Assembly (NCBI RefSeq): GCF_004167665.1 | Contig: NZ_SEWE01000007.1 | Coordinates: 62,001 to 126,000 of the forward strand | Direction of reading: 5' to 3' | From: Hymenobacter persicinus | Lineage (GTDB): Bacteria > Bacteroidota > Bacteroidia > Cytophagales > Hymenobacteraceae | Length of the DNA: 64,000 nt | Part shown: in pieces, positions 8,515-16,973 of the stretch | Numbering within the stretch: the first letter of the stretch is position 1 | Layout: each line of letters opens with the position of its first letter | Program-made: the position numbers and the translations under genes | Notes under the pieces: generated by a model | The model's database searches: none | What the model saw: the letters and a program-made list of their open reading frames with translations, nothing else | What the model was told of the DNA's origin: nothing

Positions 8515-9990
8515 ATGTCCCCGACCCTGGTTTTAAGCCTGATTGCCGGCTACTTCGTCATTCTGATCATCATTGCCCTGCTCACCTCGCGCAAAGCCAC
8601 GAGTGAGAGCTTCTTCGTGGCCAACCGCAACGCGCCCTGGTACATGGTGGCCTTCGCCATGATCGGGACCTCGCTGTCGGGAGTCACCTTTATTTCGGTG
8701 CCGGGCATGGTCTACTCCCAGAGCTGGAGCTACATGGCCGTGGTGGCGGGCTACGTGGTGGGCTACCTCGTCATTGGCACGGTGCTCATGCCGCTCTACT
8801 ACCGGCTGCGGCTGGTGAGCATCTACACTTACCTCGAGCAGCGGTTCGGGTTCTGGAGCTACAAGACCGGCGCCTTTTTCTTTCTGCTGAGCCGGGCCAT
8901 CGGCGCCTCGTTCCGCCTGTTTTTGGTGGCCGGGGTGCTCCAGCTGGCCGTCTTCGACGGCATGGGCGTGCCGTTTTCGGTCACGGTGTCGGTAAGCATC
9001 CTGCTGATTTACCTCTACACCTTCCGCGGGGGCCTCAAAACGATTCTCTGGACCGACGCCTTCCAGACCATGGCTATGCTGCTGTGCGTGGGGGTGAGCA
9101 TTTACCTGATTTCCTCGGAGCTGAACCTGGGCTTTAAGGAAATGGTGGCCACGGTGAAGAACTCGGAGATGTCGCGCATCTACTTCTCCGACCTCAAGGA
9201 CGACAAGTTCTTCTGGAAGCAGTTTGCCTCCGGGGCCTTTATTACCATCGTCATGACCGGCCTCGACCAGGACCTGATGCAGAAGAACTTGAGCTGCCGC
9301 AACCTCGGCGAGGCCCAGAAAAACATGTTCTGGTTTACCATCGTGCTGGTGTTCGTCAACATCTTCTTCCTGACTTTGGGCGTGCTGCTCTACCAGTTTG
9401 CCGCCGCCAAGGGCATTGCCCTGCCCGTGGGGCCGACCGGCAAAGTCATCGGGGACAACGTGTTTCCGCTCCTGGCCACCGAGCACTTCACGCTCTTCGC
9501 CGGCATCGTGTTCATCCTGGGCATCATTGCCGTTACCTACGCCTCCGCCGACTCGGCCCTGACGGCCCTGACCACCTCGTTCTGCGTTGACTTCCTGGTT
9601 ATCGGCCGGTTTCCGGAAAAGCGGCAGGCCACGCTGCGCAAGCTGGCCCACTTTGGCTTCTCCATCATCCTGATTATCATCATCCTGATTTTCAAGGCCA
9701 TCAACGACCAGAGCGTTATCACGGCCGTCTTCAAGGCCGCCGGCTACACCTACGGGCCGCTGCTGGGCCTGTACTCGTTCGGGCTGTTTTTGCAGCGCGG
9801 CGTGCACGACCGGCTGGTGCCCTACGTGTGCGTGGCGGCCCCGCTGATTACCTATTTCATCAACATCAACTCCAAGGCCTGGTGGGGCTACGAGTTCGGC
9901 TTCGAGATTCTGATTCTGAACGGCGTGCTCACCTTTCTCGGGCTGCTGGCTATTTCGCGGCCCCGCAACCTGGAATTGAACCCGGTATAA
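8515..9990 (+). CDS. Sodium:solute symporter (SSS family)
   Basis: A 491-residue membrane protein with about 13 hydrophobic helices. It carries SSS-family sequence: ATSESFFVANRNAPWYMV near residue 30, the G-T-S-L-S-G-V-T-F-I-S core of TM1, YRLRLVSIYTYLEQRFG, and TDAFQTMAMLLCVGVS. It would import a small solute (sugar, amino acid, carboxylate or similar) with Na+; specificity is not readable. It is about 60 bp downstream of the hydrolase and probably has its own promoter. The second SSS gene (14287-16008) is a distant relative with an extra loop. Confidence 0.93.
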   Translation: MSPTLVLSLIAGYFVILIIIALLTSRKATSESFFVANRNAPWYMVAFAMIGTSLSGVTFISVPGMVYSQSWSYMAVVAGYVVGYLVIGTVLMPLYYRLRLVSIYTYLEQRFGFWSYKTGAFFFLLSRAIGASFRLFLVAGVLQLAVFDGMGVPFSVTVSVSILLIYLYTFRGGLKTILWTDAFQTMAMLLCVGVSIYLISSELNLGFKEMVATVKNSEMSRIYFSDLKDDKFFWKQFASGAFITIVMTGLDQDLMQKNLSCRNLGEAQKNMFWFTIVLVFVNIFFLTLGVLLYQFAAAKGIALPVGPTGKVIGDNVFPLLATEHFTLFAGIVFILGIIAVTYASADSALTALTTSFCVDFLVIGRFPEKRQATLRKLAHFGFSIILIIIILIFKAINDQSVITAVFKAAGYTYGPLLGLYSFGLFLQRGVHDRLVPYVCVAAPLITYFININSKAWWGYEFGFEILILNGVLTFLGLLAISRPRNLELNPV

Positions 9991-10037
9991 GTCCCGGGAT
10001 GTTAGAGCTCAGGCGGTAGGCACGGGGTTTCTGTGCG

Positions 10038-10045
10038 TACCTTTG
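10038..10045 (+). promoter_or_regulatory. Exact -7 box before the TonB-C gene
   Basis: TACCTTTG matches the consensus at 8 of 8 positions and ends 11 nt before the ATG at 10057. Confidence 0.6.
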
Positions 10046-10056
10046 CGCGTTCGTCA

Positions 10057-10575
10057 ATGATGGCGCAGCGCGAACCTAGCTTCCCTTTGCCCGTGAAACA
10101 TCTGTTTTTCATCTTGCCGGCCGTAGGTTTGGCCCTCGGGGCCCAGGCCCAGCAGCCGGCGCCGGCCAAAGCTCCCGTGGTGCTCAAGTCCGGCCACATG
10201 CAGGCCCAGCGCACTCCCGCCGCCAACCGCCCCGACGTGGCCCCGCAGTTTCCGGGCGGCGCCACGGCCCTGAGCGAGTTTTTTCAGCAGAATGTAAAGT
10301 ATCCCGAGGCGGCCCGCGTCAACAAAGTGACGGGCAACGTGCTGACCCGGTTCACGGTCGAAGCCGACGGCCGGGTGAGCTCCCCGCTCGTGGTGCAGGG
10401 CCTGAGCCCGGAGTGCGACGCGGAAGCCCTGCGGGTGCTGGCGTTGCTGCCGGCCTGGCAGCCCGCCACCCGTAAGGGCCAGCCCGTGGCCATTCAGGTG
10501 CAGCTGCCCGTCCCGTTTGGCAACAGCGCAAATCTGCAAGTCGAGAAATCGAAGACGAAAGTGAAGTTTGAATAA
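10057..10575 (+). CDS. Secreted protein with TonB C-terminal domain
   Basis: 172 residues: an N-terminal export segment (KHLFFILPAVGLALGAQAQ), a short A/P-rich linker, then a TonB_C domain with the family pattern FPGGATALSEFFQQN, VKYPEAARVNKVTGNV and FTVEADGRVSS, ending in V-Q-L-P-V-P-F. Such proteins pass energy to, or imitate contacts of, TonB-dependent receptors, though this one has a cleavable-looking signal rather than a firm anchor. The start is uncertain: the ATG at 10057 follows an exact -7 box, while a GTG at 10093 would give a more compact signal peptide. Confidence 0.85.
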   Translation: MMAQREPSFPLPVKHLFFILPAVGLALGAQAQQPAPAKAPVVLKSGHMQAQRTPAANRPDVAPQFPGGATALSEFFQQNVKYPEAARVNKVTGNVLTRFTVEADGRVSSPLVVQGLSPECDAEALRVLALLPAWQPATRKGQPVAIQVQLPVPFGNSANLQVEKSKTKVKFE

Positions 10576-10684
10576 AGGTTGTAGGACGTAAGGCGTGGAG
10601 GTTAGAGGTCATTCAATAGTACAGAGTGGTACAGAAATGATTGCTACACCCTGCGCCCCAAGGCCCTAAGCCCTAACGAAGAAT

Positions 10685-12520
<1,836 letters not shown>

Positions 12521-12571
12521 GGGCTTCTAGTTACTGTATTTGAGTTAGAGCATATCGCTTCAAAAAACTAT

Positions 12572-13192
12572 ATGAATGGTATTTGGCTAGCGTTATCATC
12601 TGCTCTTTCATCCTTTGCAGCAAGCAATGCTTACAGCCAAGCTAAGCCAGCGGTGTATATAGTATTGACTATTGAGGAAACTTATAGGTTCACACAACAC
12701 GGCAAGGATACATACTACTGGATAATTCCAGCTGACTCGATAGGAAAACAAGGAAATTTATCTCCCTTGCTGACCCATGGGTTTTCCAAGGACAAATTTG
12801 ACTCTTGCTGCAAAGGGGAGCCAATTGACCTTTTCTCTGTAACTCCGAAAACTTCTTACGATTTCACCACGCAGTATCTTGCTGGAATAGATAGTCTGAG
12901 AAACCTAATTTCAAAAAATAGGAGCCGCCTTCAGATAGTCCATAAAAAATGGTCAACAGGACAGAAAAAGAAAGTAGAGGTGTTTGCGACGCCAATCTTC
13001 GGAAAATTTTGCCATTCTGCTTATAGCCAAACATATGGCTTGGAAACAAGCTATACTGGTGTAGTCTATTTTCCCATTTCTAATTTTCAGTTTAAATCTG
13101 ATTTGTGGAATACAATAGATGTAAGGCAAATTCCGGATGACTTACCTGGATTAGAATTCAGTGCCTTGCAGCGGTTAAGCCGGAAACCTTAA
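12572..13192 (+). CDS. AT-rich secreted protein of unknown function
   Basis: A 206-residue protein with a signal peptide (cleavage near residue 22, NAYSQA). The mature part has no recognised domain; it has two adjacent cysteines (DSCCKGE) plus one more and a basic stretch (KKWSTGQKKKVEV). The gene is strikingly AT-rich, with many AAA, TTT and ATA codons, against strongly GC-rich neighbours on both sides, which suggests recent acquisition. It follows the ABC exporter by about 50 bp. A small hairpin follows its stop codon. Confidence 0.75.
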   Translation: MNGIWLALSSALSSFAASNAYSQAKPAVYIVLTIEETYRFTQHGKDTYYWIIPADSIGKQGNLSPLLTHGFSKDKFDSCCKGEPIDLFSVTPKTSYDFTTQYLAGIDSLRNLISKNRSRLQIVHKKWSTGQKKKVEVFATPIFGKFCHSAYSQTYGLETSYTGVVYFPISNFQFKSDLWNTIDVRQIPDDLPGLEFSALQRLSRKP

Positions 13193-13209
13193 TCCGCGTT
13201 GCCTTTCAG

Positions 13210-13230
13210 AACCTGCCCCTCCCGCAGGTT
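13210..13230 (+). terminator. Small hairpin after the AT-rich gene
   Basis: A 7-bp stem AACCTGC/GCAGGTT with a 7-nt loop, followed by only a short T-containing tail. A weak terminator candidate. Confidence 0.4.
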
Positions 13231-13234
13231 TTGC

Positions 13235-13242
13235 TACTTTTA
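13235..13242 (+). promoter_or_regulatory. -7 box for the DUF2911 gene
   Basis: TACTTTTA is a 7/8 match to TAnnTTTG, 29 nt before the ATG at 13272. Confidence 0.4.
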
Positions 13243-13271
13243 CCCCGTCCAACCTCACCTTTCCCCTTTTC

Positions 13272-14171
13272 ATGACGACGAACATTCTGGTTAAGACTTC
13301 CCGCGCCCTAGGCGCTACCTTGCTCGTCAGCGGCCTGCTGCTGACTGCCGCGGCCCAGGCCCAGATCAGCACGCCCCAGCCCAGCCCCAAGAGCACCATC
13401 ACCCAGCGCGTGGGCCTGACCGACATCACCATCACCTACTCCCGTCCCGGCATCAAGGGCCGCACCATCTTCGGCGACTCCACGTCCAAGGCCCTGGTAC
13501 CCTTCGGTAAGCGCTGGCGCACGGGCGCCAACGCCACCACGACCATCAAGTTTTCGGATGACGTGGTGCTGGAAGGCAAGAAAATCCCGGCCGGCGAGTA
13601 CGGCCTCTACACCATTCCGGGCAAGACGGTCTGGACCGTGGTGCTGAGCAAAAACACCAAGCAGGGCGCCGACGTGGCCGGCTTCAAAGCGGCCGACGAC
13701 GTGGCCCGCATTTCGGCCAAAGCTTACAAGCTGCCCAACAAGGTGGAGACGTTCACCATGAACTTCGCCGACCTGACGCCCTCGACCGGCAACGTGGACA
13801 TGCAGTGGGAGCTCACCGGCGCCAAGTTTAAAATCACCACCGAAGTCGATGCCAAGGTAATGGCCCAGATTGACGAGAAAGTGGTGAAAAACGCCGCCGC
13901 CTCGGCCAACGACTACGCCGCCGCCGCCGTCTACTACCTCGACAACGACAAGGACCTCAAGCAGGCCCTGACCTGGATTCAGAAGGCCAATGAAAAGGAC
14001 CCCAAGTTCTGGAACGTGCTGACCGAAGCCAAAATCCGCATGAAAATGAAGGATTACAAGGGCGCCGTCACGGCCGCCGAGCAGTCGAAGAAGCTGGCTC
14101 TGGAAGCCAAGAACACTGATTACGTCAAGATGAACGATGAGCTGATTGCCGAAGCCAAAAAGGCCAAGTAA
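13272..14171 (+). CDS. DUF2911 protein with TPR-like C-terminus
   Basis: A 299-residue exported protein with a signal peptide to about residue 32 (AAAQAQ). Residues 35-180 match the Bacteroidota DUF2911 family: ITYSRPGIKGRTIFGD, ALVPFGKRWRTGANATTTI, AGEYGLYTIPG and MNFADLTPSTGNVDMQWE. The remaining 100 residues are alpha-helical with a TPR-like repeat (ALTWIQKANEKDPKFWNV and DYKGAVTAAEQSKKLA). The family's function is unknown; it is likely periplasmic. The gene ends at a strong terminator shared with the convergent symporter. Confidence 0.9.
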   Translation: MTTNILVKTSRALGATLLVSGLLLTAAAQAQISTPQPSPKSTITQRVGLTDITITYSRPGIKGRTIFGDSTSKALVPFGKRWRTGANATTTIKFSDDVVLEGKKIPAGEYGLYTIPGKTVWTVVLSKNTKQGADVAGFKAADDVARISAKAYKLPNKVETFTMNFADLTPSTGNVDMQWELTGAKFKITTEVDAKVMAQIDEKVVKNAAASANDYAAAAVYYLDNDKDLKQALTWIQKANEKDPKFWNVLTEAKIRMKMKDYKGAVTAAEQSKKLALEAKNTDYVKMNDELIAEAKKAK

Positions 14172-14222
14172 GCTCAGCCCGCCGCCGCCCATTGCTGGCC
14201 GGTGGCTAGCGCATACTACCGT

Positions 14223-14258
14223 AAAAAGCCCCGTCGGACGTATTCGACGGGGCTTTTT
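14223..14258. terminator. Bidirectional intrinsic terminator
   Basis: A 14-bp stem (AAAAAGCCCCGTCG / CGACGGGGCTTTTT) with an 8-nt loop, flanked by A and T tracts so it can work on both strands. It lies between the convergent DUF2911 and symporter genes. Confidence 0.9.
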
Positions 14259-14286
14259 GGATTGGGAGCAGTAGGCTAAGCCGTGC

Positions 14287-16008
14287 CTATGCTCCGGCGG
14301 AAGCGGCAGAATCCGCTTCGGGAGCTGCGCGTTGCAACAGCCAGCCCAGGGCCATCACCAGAAAGCAGCCGATGATATTGTACCAGAGGTAGGCAATGCT
14401 GGTGAAGGCAAACAGGGCGAAGATGATAGCCTGGGTGAGAATGGCCGCCCGATACACGGCCCGGCCGCCGATGCTTTTCTGGAAGAAAGCCACCACGAAA
14501 ATGCCTAGAATGGTGCCGTAGAACAGTGAACCCAGGATATTGACGGCCTGAATCAGGTTTTCGAGCCGGGCGGCGAAAGTGGCGAAGCCGATGCCGAGCA
14601 GGCCCCAGGCAATGGCCGAGAAGCGCGACACGCGCACGTAGTGCAGGCCACTATGCTCGGGCCGGCCGGGCTTGTAGAGGTCGATAACGGTAGTGCTGGC
14701 CAGGGCGTTGAGGCCGGCGGCGGCGGAGCTCATGGCGGCGCTCAGCACCACGGCAACCAGCAGCCCGACCAGGCCGGAGGGCAGGTAGCGCAGCACAAAC
14801 GAGAGGAACACGTAGTCGGTGTCCTTGGCTTCGGTAGCTGGCGAGGCCTGGCGGAGCAGGGTCAGGGCCTCGGCGTGCAGCCCCCGGGTGGCGGCCTGGG
14901 TGGTTTGCAGGCGGGTCTGGGCCGCGGCCAGCAGTTCGGCGCGGGCGGCTCCGGCGGGCTGGCGCAGGACTTCGACCAACTCGGCATTGGCGGCGCGCTG
15001 GGCCTCGAACAGGGTGGTCTGCTGCTGCTCCAGGGCCCGAAGGCGGGGGCCAAACTCAGCGCTGCGGGCCACGCGCTGATAGGCCGGCCGGTTGAAGGTC
15101 AGCGGGGGCTGGTTGAACTGGTAGAACACGAACAGCAGCACCCCGATCAGCAGAATACCGAACTGCATGGGCACCTTCACCAGCCCGTTCATGAGCAGGC
15201 CCAGCCGGCTTTCGGTCACGCTTTGGCCACTGAGGTAGCGCTGCACCTGACTCTGGTCGGTGCCGAAGTAGGACAAGGCCAGAAACAAACCGCCGGTGAG
15301 GCCGGTCCAGACGTTGTAGCGGTCCTGGGGGTCGAAGTGAAAGTCGACCAAATTCATTTTGCCGTGGTAGCCGGCCACCTGGATGGCTTCGCGGAAGCCA
15401 ATGCCGGCGGGCAGGTAGTGCACCAGCAGGTAACCGGCCGTGACCATGCCCACGAAGATGACGGCCACCTGCCACTGCTGGGTGACGGCCACGGCCCGGG
15501 TGCCGCCGGCCACGGTGTAGCTGATCATCAGCCCGCCAATGAGCCAGACGGTCAGGTTGATGTTCCAGCCCAGAATGGCCGACAGCACCAGGGCCGGAGC
15601 GTAGAGGGAAAGGCCGTTGCTCAGGCCGCGCTGCACCAGAAACAAGACCGAGGCCAGGGTGCGGGTGCGGCGGTCGAAACGGGTTTCTAGGTACTCGTAG
15701 GCCGTAAAGACGCGCAGGCGGTGGTAGATGGGCACGGCCACGGCGGCAATCAGAACCATGGCCAGGGGCAGGCCGAAGTAGAACTGAATAAAGCGCATGC
15801 CGTCGTCGTAGGCCTGGCCGGGGGTGCTCAGAAAGGTGATGGCCGAAGCCTGGGTGGCAATGATGCTCAGCCCGATACCCCACCAGCGCGCCTGCCGGTT
15901 GCCGAGCAGGTAGGCATCCAGGTCGCGGCTGCCGCGGGTGCGCCAGGTGCCGTAGCCGACGATAAAGAGCAGGGTGCCGGCCAGCACCAGCCAGTCGAGG
16001 TGGCTCAC
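14287..16008 (-). CDS. Sodium:solute symporter with an extra helical loop
   Basis: A 573-residue SSS-family transporter with about 13-14 membrane helices. Family sequence includes DLDAYLLGNRQARWWGIGLS, the TM1 core TQASAITFLSTPG and LRVFTAYEYLETRFDRRTR. Roughly residues 310-395 form an additional soluble segment rich in A, E, Q and L (LRALEQQQTTLFEAQRAANA and similar) that looks like a helical hairpin between membrane helices. It starts with GTG, whose bases overlap the TGA stop of the small ORF just upstream (GTGA), pointing to translational coupling. The substrate is unknown. Confidence 0.92.
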   Translation of the reverse strand: MSHLDWLVLAGTLLFIVGYGTWRTRGSRDLDAYLLGNRQARWWGIGLSIIATQASAITFLSTPGQAYDDGMRFIQFYFGLPLAMVLIAAVAVPIYHRLRVFTAYEYLETRFDRRTRTLASVLFLVQRGLSNGLSLYAPALVLSAILGWNINLTVWLIGGLMISYTVAGGTRAVAVTQQWQVAVIFVGMVTAGYLLVHYLPAGIGFREAIQVAGYHGKMNLVDFHFDPQDRYNVWTGLTGGLFLALSYFGTDQSQVQRYLSGQSVTESRLGLLMNGLVKVPMQFGILLIGVLLFVFYQFNQPPLTFNRPAYQRVARSAEFGPRLRALEQQQTTLFEAQRAANAELVEVLRQPAGAARAELLAAAQTRLQTTQAATRGLHAEALTLLRQASPATEAKDTDYVFLSFVLRYLPSGLVGLLVAVVLSAAMSSAAAGLNALASTTVIDLYKPGRPEHSGLHYVRVSRFSAIAWGLLGIGFATFAARLENLIQAVNILGSLFYGTILGIFVVAFFQKSIGGRAVYRAAILTQAIIFALFAFTSIAYLWYNIIGCFLVMALGWLLQRAAPEADSAASAGA

Positions 16009-16130
16009 GCGAAAAACCGGGTCAGCAGGGTGAAGAAAACCAGCTCAGCGACCAGCGCCCCCAGCACCAGCGCGTACCAGGCCCGCCAGGAAGGCAGCAG
16101 CGGGGGCTTGTCAGTTTCGGGGGCGGGCAC
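16005..16130 (-). CDS. Small single-helix membrane protein, probable symporter partner
   Basis: A 41-codon ORF too short for length-based calling. It starts at a GTG at 16130 and ends at a TGA that overlaps the symporter's GTG start by 3 nt. The product begins with a polar, proline-rich segment (PAPETDKPPLLPSW) followed by one hydrophobic helix (WYALVLGALVAELVFFTLLT) and a basic, aromatic tail RFFA. A -7-like TATCTTGC lies upstream near 16165-16172. The layout is typical of small membrane subunits encoded just before their transporter. The start codon is uncertain (CTG codons lie upstream). Confidence 0.6.
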   Translation of the reverse strand: MPAPETDKPPLLPSWRAWYALVLGALVAELVFFTLLTRFFA

Positions 16131-16203
16131 GGGCAGCGGAGTTAGCAGTCGGAATCAGTCGGCAAGATAGGCTCCCGCCGCCGGATGTCGGCACTGCAGG
16201 CGC

Positions 16204-16884
16204 CTAACTGCGGGCCAGCACGAGCTGGGGCCCGCCCACAGCCCGCACTTGCACCAACTGCCCACTCAGAAACGTGAACAGCACGGTCAGCCACACCGAA
16301 AACAGCACGTCGGAGAGGTAATGCATGTCAAGCACCAGACGACCCACGCCGATGAGCACCGGCAAGGCCAGCAGCGGCAGACGCCAGCGGGGCAGCGCCA
16401 CGGCCAGGGGCAGCAGCAAACTAAAGTACACGGCCGTGTGGGTAGAGGGAAACGAGCCGGTGTCGGGGGCGTGGTAGCCGAAGCCCAGGTCGGAGTAGGA
16501 GCCGGCAAACAAGGCCGCGGGGCGCAACCGCAGCAGCACCCCCTTGAGCACCTTGGCGGCCACCATGCTTAGCTCGTGGGTGAGCAGCAAAACCAGAAAC
16601 AGGCCCGCGCCCGGGCTCCGCAGCGCCCAGCGGCACCCCACGTAGCCCAGGCCGAGCAGCAGAAAAATCAGCGGAATGCCCGCCCCGTGCACCATGCTGG
16701 CGTGGTGCAGCGCGTCGGCCGTGCTGGTGAGCGTGGCAAAGAACGGCCGCGCGGCAGCCGCGTGCCGGTGTACCCACCAAGCCAGGGGCTGGTCGAAAAA
16801 CGGAATCAGCAGGGCGCAGGCGGGCAGCAGCAGACTGGTTAGAAGCAGAAACTGGCGCAGAGTCAGAAACTGAGGATTGGGCAT
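16204..16884 (-). CDS. PAP2-family phosphatase (second copy)
   Basis: A 226-residue polytopic membrane protein. The three PAP2 blocks are recognisable: KGVLLRLRPAALF (K-x6-RP-like), PSTH in GSFPSTHTAVYFSLLL, and GRLVLDMHYLSD with the final H and D. It is longer at the N-terminus and more divergent than the copy at 233-952, so they are unlikely to be recent duplicates. The ATG at 16884 is only 7 nt from a -7 box. The substrate is unknown; lipid phosphates or undecaprenyl pyrophosphate are usual for the family. Confidence 0.88.
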   Translation of the reverse strand: MPNPQFLTLRQFLLLTSLLLPACALLIPFFDQPLAWWVHRHAAAARPFFATLTSTADALHHASMVHGAGIPLIFLLLGLGYVGCRWALRSPGAGLFLVLLLTHELSMVAAKVLKGVLLRLRPAALFAGSYSDLGFGYHAPDTGSFPSTHTAVYFSLLLPLAVALPRWRLPLLALPVLIGVGRLVLDMHYLSDVLFSVWLTVLFTFLSGQLVQVRAVGGPQLVLARS

Positions 16885-16891
16885 AGGCAGG

Positions 16892-16899
16892 CGAAGCTA
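16892..16899 (-). promoter_or_regulatory. -7 box next to the PAP2 start codon
   Basis: On the minus strand TAGCTTCG (7/8 match) ends 7 nt before the ATG at 16884, implying an almost leaderless mRNA. Confidence 0.45.
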
Positions 16900-16973
16900 C
16901 GAATTAGCGGCTATGTTCCGCAACCCCGCCCACGGCCTGGTTCGTTCACTGTCGCCCAGCAGTCGACGATTTT

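Noticed and set aside
10583-10684. Possible third copy of the intergenic repeat between the TonB-C and ABC genes
   Set aside because: It contains partial symmetry and a repeated GTACAGA word but lacks the GCGCCGGCCGAAC core and the 8-bp arm units.
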